A stretch of 64,000 bases of DNA from Coemansia sp. RSA 487. Lineage: Eukaryota > Kickxellomycota > Kickxellomycetes > Kickxellales > Kickxellaceae. The stretch is from contig JANBRJ010000004.1 in NCBI GenBank assembly GCA_027577595.1, positions 62,001-126,000 of the forward strand, read 5' to 3'. Both the position numbers and the translations under genes were made by a program. Below the pieces are notes generated by a model. It was not told where the DNA came from, ran no database searches, and worked only from the letters and a program-made list of their open reading frames with translations. Of this stretch, positions 19,510-30,947 are shown piece by piece (the stretch's first letter is position 1; the number at the start of each line of letters is the position of its first letter).

Positions 19510-22500
19510 TTACAACGGGTTGGCCTCTGGATCAACCGCGCACAAAGCTGCAGGATCAATCGTGTTGGTCTTTGTAGGGCACTGCCAGCCCGAGAGATCT
19601 TGGCTAAATACGTTCATGAGCGAGGCCGAGTCGCGGATCATTTCATCGTAAAAAGCCATGATTCCCTGGTTGCCACTCGCGCTGTTGCCGTTGTTGCAAT
19701 TATCCGCACTCGCTGGTACCGTCGCATCCACTGCTGGCAGACCAACCATACGCGGTTGTTGCTCCTGTTGCTGCTGTTGTTGTTGTTGCTGCTGCTGCTG
19801 CTGATAACAATCAAAAGTGCAATTGTCTGTTATTTGATTATCAAGGGCGCACATACCACCCATGTTCTGCAGAGACGTGTTCATCGAAAGATCTGCCACT
19901 GCTCCCGTCTCATGTGTGTGTGCTGACACAGGAATACCAGTCAACATGGCCCAGTCTGCAGGAGATGCGCTGGCAACACTGCTGTCGACGCCAACATTCA
20001 TGCCCTGGTTGCGTCCGTCGGCAAACATGGAAAGGCTGAGATCGGTGCTTTCGAGCCCCCCCATTGACATGCCCACGCTATTTGGGTGCTGTTGTGGATG
20101 CGGATTCATGTGCTGCTGTTGCTGGGCGTTCGCAAAAGCCTGGTTCATGCTATCGGGGCCATGCCACGAGATCCTGGATGGAACGTTCGAACGGCGAACA
20201 TTGTAAACGCTGCTATCGCTGGCTGTGCTCATGATCGCATTTTCACCAGAAAAAAGTGCAGCGCCTTCGATTCCAGTCGCGGCAACAGCGTCCGGACCGC
20301 TGCCAGCAAAAGAGCCTCCAAAAAAGGCGCTTCCCATCGGGTAGCTTGCGACGCTGCCGTCGGTGCATGGGGTTGGCACCGATGCAATATCAATTGCCGA
20401 CAAGGGCATGGGGATCGAGCAGGGAGACGGCATATGGAAGTTGAACTGTGCTGGCTGGTTCATTGGTGTGCCAGCGTTGGCAACAGGCATCGATGACGGG
20501 TGCATCGGTCCAGGCGACGGCACATATGGCGCGGGCGATGGAGCAAACGACGGCGTATGGGGGTACGAGGAGATCGCCGAGATGGTGCTGAATGCGCTTG
20601 CAGCGCTTACCTGCGCAATGGGCGCAGACGACAGCGCCGACGCCGACATAGGCAGCATTGCAGCGCCATTGTGACTGTGAGAGCTCGACATGCGCATCTT
20701 CTTTGCAGAAGACCGGCCAAGAGACATGGTTTCAGGCATTGTGTTGCTGTGCGAAAGAGCGCAGGGAGGCGATGGTGCAAGGCTGCTTCCAGCAGGCATG
20801 GAGGCGACGGTGCTGGATCCGTTCTTTGAGGCTGTAGCCGCGCCACGTGCATGGGGGTTGCGTGGCTCCTTGGGAGGGAGACTGTGCGAGCGCTTGAGAG
20901 ACTTGACAGCCTTGATCGAGCGGATTATCTTTTTGTCAGCCTTTTTGACGCCAGAGGCAGCGACCTTGTTGGCACCCTGCTTGCTAGCACCGGCAGGGGA
21001 GGCGGTGCTGTCGGTCTCCTGGGCAGTATCGTCGCCGGCGCTACCGTCAGTTGGCATCGGGTGCGCTTTTGCTGCGGCTAGAGCGGCGGCGGCGGCAAGC
21101 GCAGCCCGACCAGAGCGGCTGCGGATGGGCTTGAAATGGCCACTATTCAAGCATGACTCGTATCCAGGGGTGAATGTCCAGAAGGAACCCTTGCCTGGAT
21201 GCGCCTCGTCGCGCTTGATCTTCATAAATCCCTTGTTCAGGGACAGATTGTGTCTGATAGAGTTCTACAAAGAAGACAAATAACAAGTAGAACCAGAGCA
21301 TGAGAGGGGAGGTCAGCTGATTGTGGTAGCGGTTAGCAACATTTCCAAAATACTGGAACATTTTTCTGGCAGGCACAGAGAAGAGCTAGTTTTGAGATGC
21401 TGAGGAAAACGAAATGAGGTCATTTGGCATATCCTGAAACAAAAAAATAGGAAAAGGCAGAAAGACGTGATTATGCTGATGCATCAGCAGATACAGAAAA
21501 CAACGAGCGGAGTATGCATGCCTGCGCCAATCCTTCTGTCTCGCGTTATTTTGGCAGGCGCACATCAAAAATGCCAAGAAACCGAAGATGCCATTTGCAG
21601 GTCATTTCATGCCTTCCTGCAACGGATTTACAGAGACAACGGCTGCGCGAGAATGGTCATCCAATGGGGAGCTGGCGTGCAATCGTCGGGGGGAGAAGAC
21701 AAAGGGGCAGGCGGGCTGGACAGACCGCATGCATAACGGTTGCAAATCATTTCCTTGTTGCTGGGCCAAACTGCTTTCTTTTTCCAGCGGCTTTGCCCTG
21801 ACATTAACTGCGTCTCGGATCCAGCCTGTCTCGTTTGCTGCAGCAACATCTGGCCAGAAGAAGTTCAATTCCCAGGAAAATGGCAGTTCGAGAAAACAGG
21901 CGGAGAGGAAGGGGAAATGGCAGCAAGGCGAGTGACCGGGTGCCGGCCATTGTAAATGCGCCGGTGGCCGTAGGGCGGGATCATGTGTGGGGGAGCAGAG
22001 AGACCGAAGAAGGTGCTCTTGTGAGCAACAGTGCATATAAGGGAGATGGATGAAGGGGATTTTCGAAAATATGAAGATGCTTAAATCTCAGACACAGGCA
22101 GTATTTCTGCACACACACCTTGACACACAGAGAGGTGGGGGAGAGTTGAGACAGAAATGTTGCACTGGAAGAGTCATCTATGCATGCTGCAAAGTATCGT
22201 GCACTTACCTGCCAGTTTTGACGTGTGCGGTAGTACGGAAAGTACTCCTGAATCCATTCGTAGATTCCGTTGAGAGTCCTGCGCTGCATCGGCGCTTCCA
22301 TGAGCGACTGCGCGATCAGCGAGGCATACGAGTAGTCAGGCTTGTCCGGGTTGGGAGTTTTGGACTTTCCCGACACTGGGGTGCTCGTACCCGAGACAAT
22401 GTTGGCCGCCGGTGTGGGTGCTGGTCCTGGTGCCACAGACTGCGCGGTGCTGGTAATCGGCGTCGAGGGTGTCTCCATTGGAGTCAGCTGCTGCTGTGGT

Positions 22501-22811
22501 GGTGGCGGCGGCAGTGACGGGTGTTGCATAGTTACTGGTGTGGCAGAGTGCGGCGTGTGAAATCCCGATGCGATGTTCATATTTGCAAAGTCCATGGCCG
22601 ACGGCGAAAACGGCCGCTGGCTGAACGCGTCCTTTAGGTGTGCAAAATGAGCGCTGCCGAGCTCGACTGCGGTCGACGGTGTGACAATGTCCATCGGGCT
22701 CATTGCCAACGGGTACTGCAGCGCCATCGACGTCTGCAGCTGCTGATTTAGAACCGGCGCAGGAGATTGCTGCTGTGAGCGGGAAGGTGTGCCAAATTCG
22801 GTGGGGTTCAT
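19510..22811 (-). CDS. Forkhead transcription factor, one 944-base intron
   Basis: This is a nuclear transcription factor of 785 residues with a forkhead (winged-helix) domain at about residues 157-245. Exon 1 (22811-22209) ends with YYRTRQNWQ and exon 2 (21264-19510) opens with NSIRHNLSLNKGF. Together they rebuild the family core with no gap or extra residue, so the intron between (22208-21265, GTAAGT...TTTGTAG, 944 bases) holds no further coding exon. KPDYSYASLIAQ opens the domain and GKGSFW closes it. The N-terminal 150 residues are Pro/Gln/Ser-rich. The long C-terminal part is Ser/Ala/Gln/Met-rich with a polyalanine stretch, basic clusters (KADKKIIRSIKAVKSLKRSH) and a polyglutamine run. 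There is no FHA domain, so it is not an Fkh1/Fkh2-type cell-cycle factor. The start is the ATG at 22811. Confidence 0.9.
19761..19803 (-). repeat. CAG/CAA repeat encoding polyglutamine
   Basis: This is a mixed CAG/CAA run in the forkhead coding sequence that encodes about 13 glutamines, then Glu and two more Gln. The interruptions by CAA suggest it is more stable than a pure CAG tract. Confidence 0.85.
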
Positions 22812-24243
22812 GGCTGTGTATGTGTGTTTGAGGGAGGGAAAGTGGACGTTGGCTGCGTCGAAAGAGAAGGGAGGATAGCGGTCTGTTCGTGAACGAAAGG
22901 TAGAGAGGAAAGGGAGAAGGAAAGGTGATGACGATGAGACACAAAGTATCGCGAACGTAGAAGGTTGAACGGAGAAACGAGAAGAATAAAAAAGTTAAGA
23001 AAATAAAGATGAGGGACACAACCGGTTAAGAGGGAGAGAAACCAAAGGCAAAGCTTCTTCGCAGACGCGCAACAAATGCAGTCTATGTGACGAAAGAGGA
23101 TGGAGCCTTTTATGGCAATAGATTCAAGCAGCCGGTAATATAGAGAGTATTTCGAAATGCGAGGTCCTTCAAAAGGCTGCGACTGCTGCAGGTTAGCAAT
23201 ATGCGTGACTAATACTATGCTGGAAGAAGCAAGCAATGTGTGCTATACCAGGGGAGAACGGCTGGTCAGATCAGATGTTGCTGCTGGCAATGGTCTGCTC
23301 TCTAGACAAGATGCGGGCTACAGATGAAGGTGCAATCTTGCAAAGGAGAAAAGGCGTGGATATCGGTAGGGGAACGTCGCAGGCTGTATACACGGATTCG
23401 GTTGGACTCTCTCCTCAAGGGAATCTCTACTGCAAAAGGGGGGCGTAAAAACGGAGGGTTGCAATGCTAAGTCTGCAAGGACGCGATGTAGACGATACGG
23501 TTTATAGTACGGCTAAGACGGGAAAGCAAGTCGTTATAAGCGTATCTGCTAGGCGGGCGGAAGAAGGCGCGTAAGGAGGGTGAAGAAGGGGAGGGGCGGG
23601 GGCTAAAGGAAAGGGAGTGTTTGTTGGAGTAGAGTGCAGAGGAGGAGGGCGGCGTATAGGTGTTGCTTAGAAGAGAAAAGAAGGGATGTGTAGAGAAGAA
23701 AGAGAATGCCAGACAAAGGCTGCTTGCCCGCTATCCGTCCTCTTATGAAGACCACAAACTGGGAAAGGGGAGGCTGCAGCATGCAGATTTTTTTTTCTTC
23801 TGGGGACCCCCAAGCCTTGCTCATCGCCCAATCCATCTGCTCAGTCCAGCCAGTCCAGATGGGCTGGAAGCAGTAACAGTTCCTCTCCCCCGTCCTGGCT
23901 GTGCTCTACCTTCACCAGCGCTTGATGCAAGTGTCTTGTGGCGATGCCCGCCGTACAGCTGTCAGTAACGTCCCCCGCCTTTTTAACTGCTGTCCGTAGA
24001 GCGCTGCTCTCATTTGCGCACAGTAACATTCATCGCAATCTCGTTTGGGCCAAGCTGCTCTTGCCACAGTCTGCGCCCTCCAGCTGCTTTGTGATGCCAA
24101 CAGCAAACTCGAAAGAAAAATAAATGTGGCGTTCGTCCTCTTCCTCTTTCTTTTGGATGCTCTTGGCCACAGTTCATTGGCTCAGGAACGCTTGCTTTCT
24201 ACACTATGCTGGAGTGTCTAAACTCCGCCGCATTTCTAGTTTT
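22812..24243. other. Upstream region of forkhead gene, purine-rich on plus strand
   Basis: This is 1.4 kb upstream of the forkhead start. From 22.82 to about 23.7 kb the plus strand is dominated by A and G, hence C/T-rich in the forkhead sense. It includes a GC-box-like run around 23580-23600. This looks like a long promoter and leader. No coding sequence was recognised. Confidence 0.5.
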
Positions 24244-24897
24244 TTATTGCCTGCTGCTGCTGAGCTTGCTGTACTCTCTTGCCAGAAACTGAAGAAAATG
24301 TGATAGACAAATGATGATCCCGCCTTGTAAATTCTCGATTGTTCTGGTCCCTTTCTTATGCCTCACAGCACCAGCATCCTTGGCATCTGGATCTGTTGGT
24401 GGATAAATACTGCAAGGCATGGGAGAGAATACGTGCATTTTTGTGAACCGAGCAACAAATGAAGCCGTTTCGCCTGACATTCACAGCTACTTGCTTGTCT
24501 CATTCAGTGTGGAAACCACGTCCAAACCACCCAATGCCGCACACTCCCTTTTTCATGGCCATCTCTCTCTGCCTCTGCCTCTGCATGTGTGGGTGATCGT
24601 TGCCGCTTCACCCCCTCCTTTCCTTGTATACGTCGTCTAAACTGTTTATGCCAAGAGGAAACAAGAACTCCCGCAGGAATATGCACCAATGGCTGAAGCC
24701 AGAAAACGTCAAGACCAACAATGACGAGCAAGCGATTAGAGACTCTGCAATGTCTGTTGCAAATTGACAACCTTTATCTTTTTCTGCAAAGGGGGCTCTG
24801 ATGGCATCAAGAATCAACCAAATTGCGGACGGTTTGCGCGCTCCTCCCATCCAGCTTACCTGGAATCAATCACGGTCTGCCAGCATCGGTCTGGCAT
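24244..24897 (-). CDS. Candidate three-exon small membrane protein (129 aa)
   Basis: I propose three exons: 24897-24860, 24797-24612 and 24409-24244. The introns (62 and 202 bases) run GTAAGC...CATCAG and GTGAAG...TTGCAG, and the phases agree at both joins. The 129-residue product has two hydrophobic segments, about residues 34-55 (ESLIACSSLLVLTFSGF onward) and 103-115 (GGIIICLSHFLQFL). Between them is a polar, Pro/Asp/Lys-rich stretch (IYPPTDPDAKDAGAVRHKK). It could be a small two-pass membrane protein. The last exon looks the most protein-like. The second exon is open in two frames and I chose the one that continues into exon 3. I do not recognise the family. The gene may be an artefact of phase-matching by eye. 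Confidence 0.38.
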
Positions 24898-25577
24898 ACA
24901 AAGCCTCCTGCTCTATTATTATGCTTCATGTCACCTGTGCGTCACGAGTAATACTTTTGTAACTGCCCTTTGTTCTTGGGGTTTTCTGCTTACTCGTTTG
25001 AACAAAACCGATGTTAATTATTATGCTCATTATTATGTTGCTGCAGCAAGGCAATACAGATGATCGGTGACATAGTTATATTTGTACTACACTCGCTTTA
25101 TTTAGCGATTGTCGCTTTGCACGACGCTATATTATATTACATGACACATAATGGTGCTGTTATTTTGCTAAATTTGCATATCGTTGGTGATATGGTTGTA
25201 AGCAACCACCCTGTGTATTGAATCCATTTGCCATGGAAAATCGATATTACTTTTCTCACTATTTTATTAATTGGTAGAACTACCGTATTTTCTGCGGTTC
25301 TTCGGCTTTTATTAACTTTTATCCCAATGTTTGAGCATTTTACTGCACATTGACTCCACATTACGGCCTAAATCCCTATTACACATATGCTCACACACAA
25401 GTGGTATTCGTATTTGTATCCGAGCTAGAAAAATTACACATCGAAAACAGGATGGTCCATTACGTTTTGGGGAGGCTACACTTGGACTGTTAAAGATGAA
25501 AACGGTCTGGACTGCAAAAGATAAATGCAGCTTGCATGAAAATGGGGGATACAAAAAAGAGAAAAAGGATTGACATT
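24898..25577. other. Intergenic, nothing recognised
   Basis: This is 0.7 kb of AT-rich DNA between two candidate small genes on the minus strand. Short frames on both strands have no motifs, and no RNA gene or repeat was recognised. Confidence 0.5.
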
Positions 25578-25914
25578 TCATAAAAACAGTTTGGGTTTAT
25601 AGGGTGGAATAAATGGGCAGAATACCGCCCCTGTAAATCTTGTGTTTCTTTGTTGTTTTCGAATTGGCAATCCGAACTCGTTCAGATCATTTGCCTGGGT
25701 TTATAGTGTAAAAGAGACAAGCTATTTTCCGTTTTACCTGCTGGCTGATCCTTTCTTTAGCTTCTGTTTTAACTTGCGACCAAGAAAATCCGCCACAACC
25801 TGTTAAACAAATATGAATGATAAGTATCCGCAAGTCAGTTGTCCCTCCGATGTATTTACACAATAAAAACTTGACCCTGGATTCTCGCCAGTTCGTCACA
25901 TTCACTTCCACCAT
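25578..25914 (-). CDS. Candidate three-exon micro-gene (77 aa)
   Basis: I propose the exons 25914-25860, 25799-25738 and 25694-25578. The introns are 60 bases (GTAAAT...AACAG) and 43 bases (GTAAAA...CCCAG), and the reading phase is preserved at both joins. The product begins MVEVNVTNWRESRVKF, continues through a Gly/Ser/Trp segment and a charged helix (VKTEAKERISQQ), and ends in a Pro/Lys-rich tail (FIPPYKPKLFL). I do not recognise it. The 43-base intron is at the short end for fungi. Without splicing the frame also stays open through both introns but ends earlier (TINPGK). Support is only from consensus sites and phase. Confidence 0.33.
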
Positions 25915-26687
25915 TTGGTTCCTGGACGTGTTTATTTCCCTGCCTTTTCTTTTGCTATTTTTTTTGTTCACAAGCAAAAAAATATAAAAATTGCCGCCAC
26001 ATATTCTATAGCTGTGAATGTATCCATTATATCAAGCACTATTTATCTGTATTGTCTCCCGGATGTTTTAGGCAGCCAGCACCAGCAGCGATAATGCTAG
26101 TGAGTAGCCTGTTTTGGTATTTCTAAATTTAGCCTATTGTACACAATGGCTGTAGGCAAGGAGTTTGTCCGTTTGCTTTTCTTTTACCATTGCATTTTGT
26201 AACACAATATAATTTTGCACTATTAAGGTTCGTTTTATCCTTTTTTCCCTCTGTCAGAAAAAGATATGCAAATGCCTAGATACTAAAATTGCTCAACCGA
26301 CACATATTTTGTTCCAGTTGTTCCTAAACTCGCAGCCTAAACAGCCATGTAGTTTATGAAATACGTCACCACTGCCGTTGTTATACTGGATAACAAAGTA
26401 TTCTAAAGCTTCACAAACGATACTGACGGTTGTAAATATCCCCTTCTACAGTGCCCTATTTACCAGCCCAAATACCGTACAAGCATACCTTGCACAGTAT
26501 ATTGTATAAGAATATCTAACAAAAGCAGTCAATCAAATGCAAAAGTGTCAAAATAGTTACCAAAATTTCTAATAAACAATTTTCGAAAACACAGAATACC
26601 ACAACATATAGGTGTATAAAAAATCCTGACGCTGTTATTGTTTTCCCGAAAAGAACTTCAAATATCGATTGTTCAAACGTCTAATTG
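25915..26687. other. Intergenic, nothing recognised
   Basis: This 0.8 kb AT-rich stretch lies between the micro-gene candidate and the 3' end of RRP12. I see no coding sequence, RNA gene or repeat. It probably contains the RRP12 terminator, as the region just past the stop is A/T-rich. Confidence 0.55.
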
Positions 26688-29600
26688 TTAAACAGCATTG
26701 CGGTGACCACGCTTTTCCTTCTTGTTGCTTCCCTTAATTGAAGCCAGCCCCTTCTTCATGCTCTTGGGGTTCAGAGGAATGTACGCGAATGGATCAACAT
26801 TGCCGCGCTTGACATCGCCCTTGCCTTTCTTTGCCTTGAACTCACGGCCATAAGCAACGCCGTTGCTGTCCTTTCCACGCTTAACCAGCCCAGCGCCACT
26901 CTTCCTGCCATTCTCACCATCGCTGCCCATCTCCACATCGTCGTCAGAGTCGCCCGCCTTGCGCTTGCGGAACTTGATCTTCTGCCCTGGTGTGCGATAG
27001 AATCCATCCTTGGACTTGATTGACTCTAAGTAGTAATCCTCGGTTGCTTCGGTGCTGTCTGCGCCATTTTCACCACCTGTGCTGGCTGCTGCCACGGATT
27101 TGGCCTTGCGTGCCTCCTCCTCAGGGTCCTCGAAGAGCAGCTTGCCGTTTTTCATCTTGGGCATACTAATGGCACGACGAGGCTTTTCTGCAGGGTTTGC
27201 TGTAGCGAAATGCGTAAACGCCGAGCGATCCAAGAAATCCAAGGGGCCATCGGTGTCTTCCTTGATCCACGCGGCTTTCCTGTTGGATCCTTCCTTATTG
27301 CTCTGCTGCTGTTGCTTCTTTGGCTTTTTGCCCTTTCTCCCATTCCCAGCAACACCGCCAGCACCTTCGTCATCAGAATCATCAAGCTCACTCTCGCTGC
27401 CATAGATAACATCCTCGTATGCGTTTCCGTACGAATTTTTGCCCACTGCAGATGATGCTGCTCCAACCTCCTCCGAGAGACCGCGCTCCTGAGCGCTTGC
27501 ACTTGTGTCGCCTCCTCCCCTTGTGCGCTTCGCACGCTGCTGCCGCTTGCGCATATTGGCGACAATCTTTGCGTGCTCTTCTGGAACAGCCTTTGCAACA
27601 ACATCCAAGCCAAGCCGCCTAGCAAGTCTGTCGAGAATATGACGGCATTTCAAACGCAACTGGTTCTTGTATTCGTGCGACCACTTGAGAATGGCTGGCA
27701 CAATTTCCGTCAGACGTGGCTCGAGAAGCTCCTTAGGCAGTACAACCGCAATGACCTTGACAAATCCAAGCGATGACTTTGCAATCTCGCGGTTGTTGTT
27801 GACAACAAACATCAGTACCGTACCCATCAGCTCGATAATAAATTCGGTGTCTAGCTGCTCGTAGAACTCAAACAGCGCACGGGAGATCGATGCAATTGTA
27901 GCACTAATCATGTGCGGCGTCTGCGCAGCAAGACCAGCAGAAATGATCTTGAAATACTCGTAGATGCTTGCATGGTGCTCCGCTTGCTCGGCACTCTCAA
28001 TATTGCCAGCATCTCCGGAAAGAGCCGCCATATCAATAGCACCGCCCTGGGCCATTCGTTTGCCCATGACCAGCAATGTGTCGAAAGCAATTGTACGCGC
28101 TCGTTCGTTTGGTTCCTTGGTGCCCAGAATGACCTCCGACAGCATAGCCGGGATAAAGTGAATCTGACTGTCGGGAAGCTGCCGTGAGAGTCGCGAAATC
28201 AACGCAAGGCGATCGCGGCGCGAGGATAGCGCGACGGTCTCTGCTGACTCGAGTAGCATTGGTATAAGCTCTGTGCTGATCGACGATTCGATAAGCTGAT
28301 GCGCTGGTGAACCAGCAGGCTGCTCGGTGAGACGAACAATTGCCTTGTATCCCTTTTTTTGCAGCGTAGCGTCGTCGTTCTGCCGTGCAAGCAGGAAAGC
28401 CGCACGCGCAAGCATCTGCGCACGGTCGCTGTCCAGATATGGGGCCATCGTCGTTGCCAGATCCATCATCGTGTACGCATGCGGCGGTGGGTGCGCCTCC
28501 AGGTACTTCTCGGTCAGCTCGGCGGCTGCAGGGGGCTTGTGCGTCTTGAGCACTCCGTCAAGCATCGTACACACCTTTACAAATGTGGCGTTGACCTCAC
28601 TCTCTGAAATTACTGCCAGAAAGGCAGTTATAGTGTCCATTATGTAACCACGGCTGGCTCCCGGTGACTGTGCAAAAACGTTGAACAGTTGGGTAAGAAA
28701 GTCCTGTGCAAACTGCGCTAGATGCTCCTCCGCAGCCAGCGCTTGCTGCTTGGTCAAAGGGCTGTTCGTAACGTCATTGTGCGATAGATGATGAACAGCA
28801 GTAAGAAGTGTAGAAAGTGCTGCGCAGACAGATGAGCGTAGCATAGTATCTTCCTCTATCTCCTTGCCGAGGCGCGCAGCAAAGGCTGGGGTAAAAGCAT
28901 CGATAATGTCGGACGGGACGTTGCAGAACCCGGAAAGCAGAGCCCAAATCTGGTGGCAAAGCGCAACATACACCTTGGCCTCGATCTCACGGCCCTGCGA
29001 AGTAAATCTAAGCGACTGAGCAGCTAGACTGTCGGCAAGCGGCAGTAGTGTCGACGTAAAATACCCGAGCGGGGCATTACGGATATGGTTCTTCATCAGT
29101 GGCAAGAGCCATGCACGCCCAACCCCGTTTTGACGATTAGTGGCATCGATGTTCAGCGGAAGGATCCTCAAGAATATTTTGGGTCCGACTGCCCGTACAG
29201 CTGCACCAAGAACAGCGTCTGCTTCGTTCTTAAACTGGAACTCGGGCTCCATACGCATGTTTGCGATCTCGACCATGAGGGCATCCATCACTGGGTGCGC
29301 AAAACTGCCTAGCCGCTGGAAAAGCGCGGCAATTAGCAAAAACATAAGCGCCCATGACTCGCGGTAGCGGTAGGACAATCCAGAGGTCAGCGTCTTGACG
29401 ATGTGGCTAATTCCCTCGGACCCAAGCTTGCTGGTGGGAATGCAGTCCCGGATCATGGCCCAAATGCACTGCGTAGCGGATTCTTTGGTCGATTGCTTTC
29501 CAAGTTCAATGTCGGGCAGCACAAGATCAATGAGATCAGGAAGTGACTCAAAACACATTTCAGGGGTAATCGATGCGTATGCCACATAGCCATTTTGCAC

Positions 29601-30464
29601 AATTTTGAGCCATGCCTCGCTCGACAGCAGATCGTTGACATTGGGCTTGAGATCAATTATTTCCACCAGCAGATCACGGAACTGCTCCTCTTCCAGAGAC
29701 GCTGCAGCGCTTGAAAATACAGTTTCGAGAGCCTGGAACGACAGCGTAGTCAAGAACGGTGTGTTCAGTTTGGGAAGCTGCATAAGGGATCCACAAAGCT
29801 CCTTAAATTCCTCCGGCGGCCAGGTCATGTTTGTCGACTTTACCAGCTGCAAGGTGTAGATTGCCGACTGTGTATCCGCCTTTGCATTGCCCAGCATATC
29901 AAGAACAAACCGCACCGCAAGCGGCGCTGCTGGATGTACGGGTGCTGGTAACGGTGGCTGTGACAATAGCGCGGATACAGCCTCCTGTGCACGCTTTCTA
30001 ATCTTTGGCTTACTGTCCACAGACAGCGCAAGCAGGGACTTGAAAGTGCCTTGCGAAACAGGCTGGTTCCAGGAACCTACGTCCTGACTTTGAAGAACTG
30101 CCTCTAGAGATGCGACAATTGACCGCAGCAACGCAACGTCGGCAGATCCCAGATCTAGCGACTGCGACAAGACAGCCATCATTGTCGAAAACTTTGCGCG
30201 TAGTACCTGCGTGGAGACATATGGCAGGATAATGCTCAAAAGATAGATGATTGCATTCGAAAGCCCCTTTGACCCTGAGCCTGCTTGCTGCTCCAAAAGG
30301 GTCAAGAGAGCCGCAAAATAGCTCGAGGGCTCAACCTCCACACTCTGCTCCTTTATTGTCTCCTCTACTGCTAGAAGCGTCGCTGCATGCTGCTGCTGGT
30401 GAGCTGTTTTCGAGCTGATCTGCTCACGTATCTTTTTCAGCTGATGCTCCAGCCCAGTGTCCAT
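26688..30464 (-). CDS. RRP12: Ribosome biogenesis protein Rrp12 (HEAT-repeat)
   Basis: This is an intronless 1258-residue protein of the Rrp12 family, an alpha-solenoid factor of the 90S/pre-40S particles that supports 18S rRNA maturation and nuclear export of pre-ribosomes. The N-terminus (LKKIREQISSKTAHQQQHAA, then LLAVEETI) matches yeast Rrp12. HEAT-like helical repeats, including the NUC173 region, fill roughly residues 30-990. After that come acidic and basic low-complexity stretches (YGSESELDDSDDEG) and the conserved basic end (GREFKAKKGKGDVKRG, DPFAYIPLNP). The length is close to the 1228 residues of yeast. The frame is open for another 17 codons upstream, but the first ATG is at 30464 (MDTGLEHQ), which also aligns with the yeast start. 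It is transcribed divergently from HAS1. Confidence 0.93.
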   Translation of the reverse strand: MDTGLEHQLKKIREQISSKTAHQQQHAATLLAVEETIKEQSVEVEPSSYFAALLTLLEQQAGSGSKGLSNAIIYLLSIILPYVSTQVLRAKFSTMMAVLSQSLDLGSADVALLRSIVASLEAVLQSQDVGSWNQPVSQGTFKSLLALSVDSKPKIRKRAQEAVSALLSQPPLPAPVHPAAPLAVRFVLDMLGNAKADTQSAIYTLQLVKSTNMTWPPEEFKELCGSLMQLPKLNTPFLTTLSFQALETVFSSAAASLEEEQFRDLLVEIIDLKPNVNDLLSSEAWLKIVQNGYVAYASITPEMCFESLPDLIDLVLPDIELGKQSTKESATQCIWAMIRDCIPTSKLGSEGISHIVKTLTSGLSYRYRESWALMFLLIAALFQRLGSFAHPVMDALMVEIANMRMEPEFQFKNEADAVLGAAVRAVGPKIFLRILPLNIDATNRQNGVGRAWLLPLMKNHIRNAPLGYFTSTLLPLADSLAAQSLRFTSQGREIEAKVYVALCHQIWALLSGFCNVPSDIIDAFTPAFAARLGKEIEEDTMLRSSVCAALSTLLTAVHHLSHNDVTNSPLTKQQALAAEEHLAQFAQDFLTQLFNVFAQSPGASRGYIMDTITAFLAVISESEVNATFVKVCTMLDGVLKTHKPPAAAELTEKYLEAHPPPHAYTMMDLATTMAPYLDSDRAQMLARAAFLLARQNDDATLQKKGYKAIVRLTEQPAGSPAHQLIESSISTELIPMLLESAETVALSSRRDRLALISRLSRQLPDSQIHFIPAMLSEVILGTKEPNERARTIAFDTLLVMGKRMAQGGAIDMAALSGDAGNIESAEQAEHHASIYEYFKIISAGLAAQTPHMISATIASISRALFEFYEQLDTEFIIELMGTVLMFVVNNNREIAKSSLGFVKVIAVVLPKELLEPRLTEIVPAILKWSHEYKNQLRLKCRHILDRLARRLGLDVVAKAVPEEHAKIVANMRKRQQRAKRTRGGGDTSASAQERGLSEEVGAASSAVGKNSYGNAYEDVIYGSESELDDSDDEGAGGVAGNGRKGKKPKKQQQQSNKEGSNRKAAWIKEDTDGPLDFLDRSAFTHFATANPAEKPRRAISMPKMKNGKLLFEDPEEEARKAKSVAAASTGGENGADSTEATEDYYLESIKSKDGFYRTPGQKIKFRKRKAGDSDDDVEMGSDGENGRKSGAGLVKRGKDSNGVAYGREFKAKKGKGDVKRGNVDPFAYIPLNPKSMKKGLASIKGSNKKEKRGHRNAV

Positions 30465-30947
30465 GTTTTGTTTTTGACGACGGTAAAGACAAATCGTGTG
30501 TTTGAACTGAAGCAAAAAATATGTATGGCAATATTAAATAAGTAGACTTAGCAGCAAGAAGCAGTGAAAGAGAGAAAGGAAAGACTATCTTTTTGTTCGT
30601 TTGTGAGCTTGGGGAGGTTTTTTTGTAGTACCTGGGGCTATACTATAATATTTTTCTCCAAAAAGTTTGTTTTGTTGATCTGATCTAATACTGTTGTTTG
30701 ATTTCTGTAAAAATATTTTTTGGTATGATCCAGAATCAACAAAAAAAAGTATTGAGCTAGCAACAGCTTTTTTTTTTTTTTTTGAAAAACACACCATGGA
30801 TTTGGTTTCTTTTCTGCTTTTCAGGTTTTTTTTTTCTTCTCTTTCCTCGCTTTCTTTTCATTTTCAACTACAGCCTATAGGACATTGTGTTATATCAGTT
30901 TGCGCTAGCAAAATCTATTTTATATTATCAAGCATTCTGTTGTGCAT
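30465..30947. promoter_or_regulatory. Shared divergent promoter region of RRP12 and HAS1
   Basis: These 483 bases separate the start codons of two ribosome-biogenesis genes that run in opposite directions. The stretch is AT-rich with several homopolymeric T runs, the longest about 15 bases at 30770-30784, and such poly(dA:dT) tracts often mark nucleosome-free promoters. I could not identify a PAC or RRPE element with confidence. Co-regulation is an inference from the arrangement. Confidence 0.55.
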
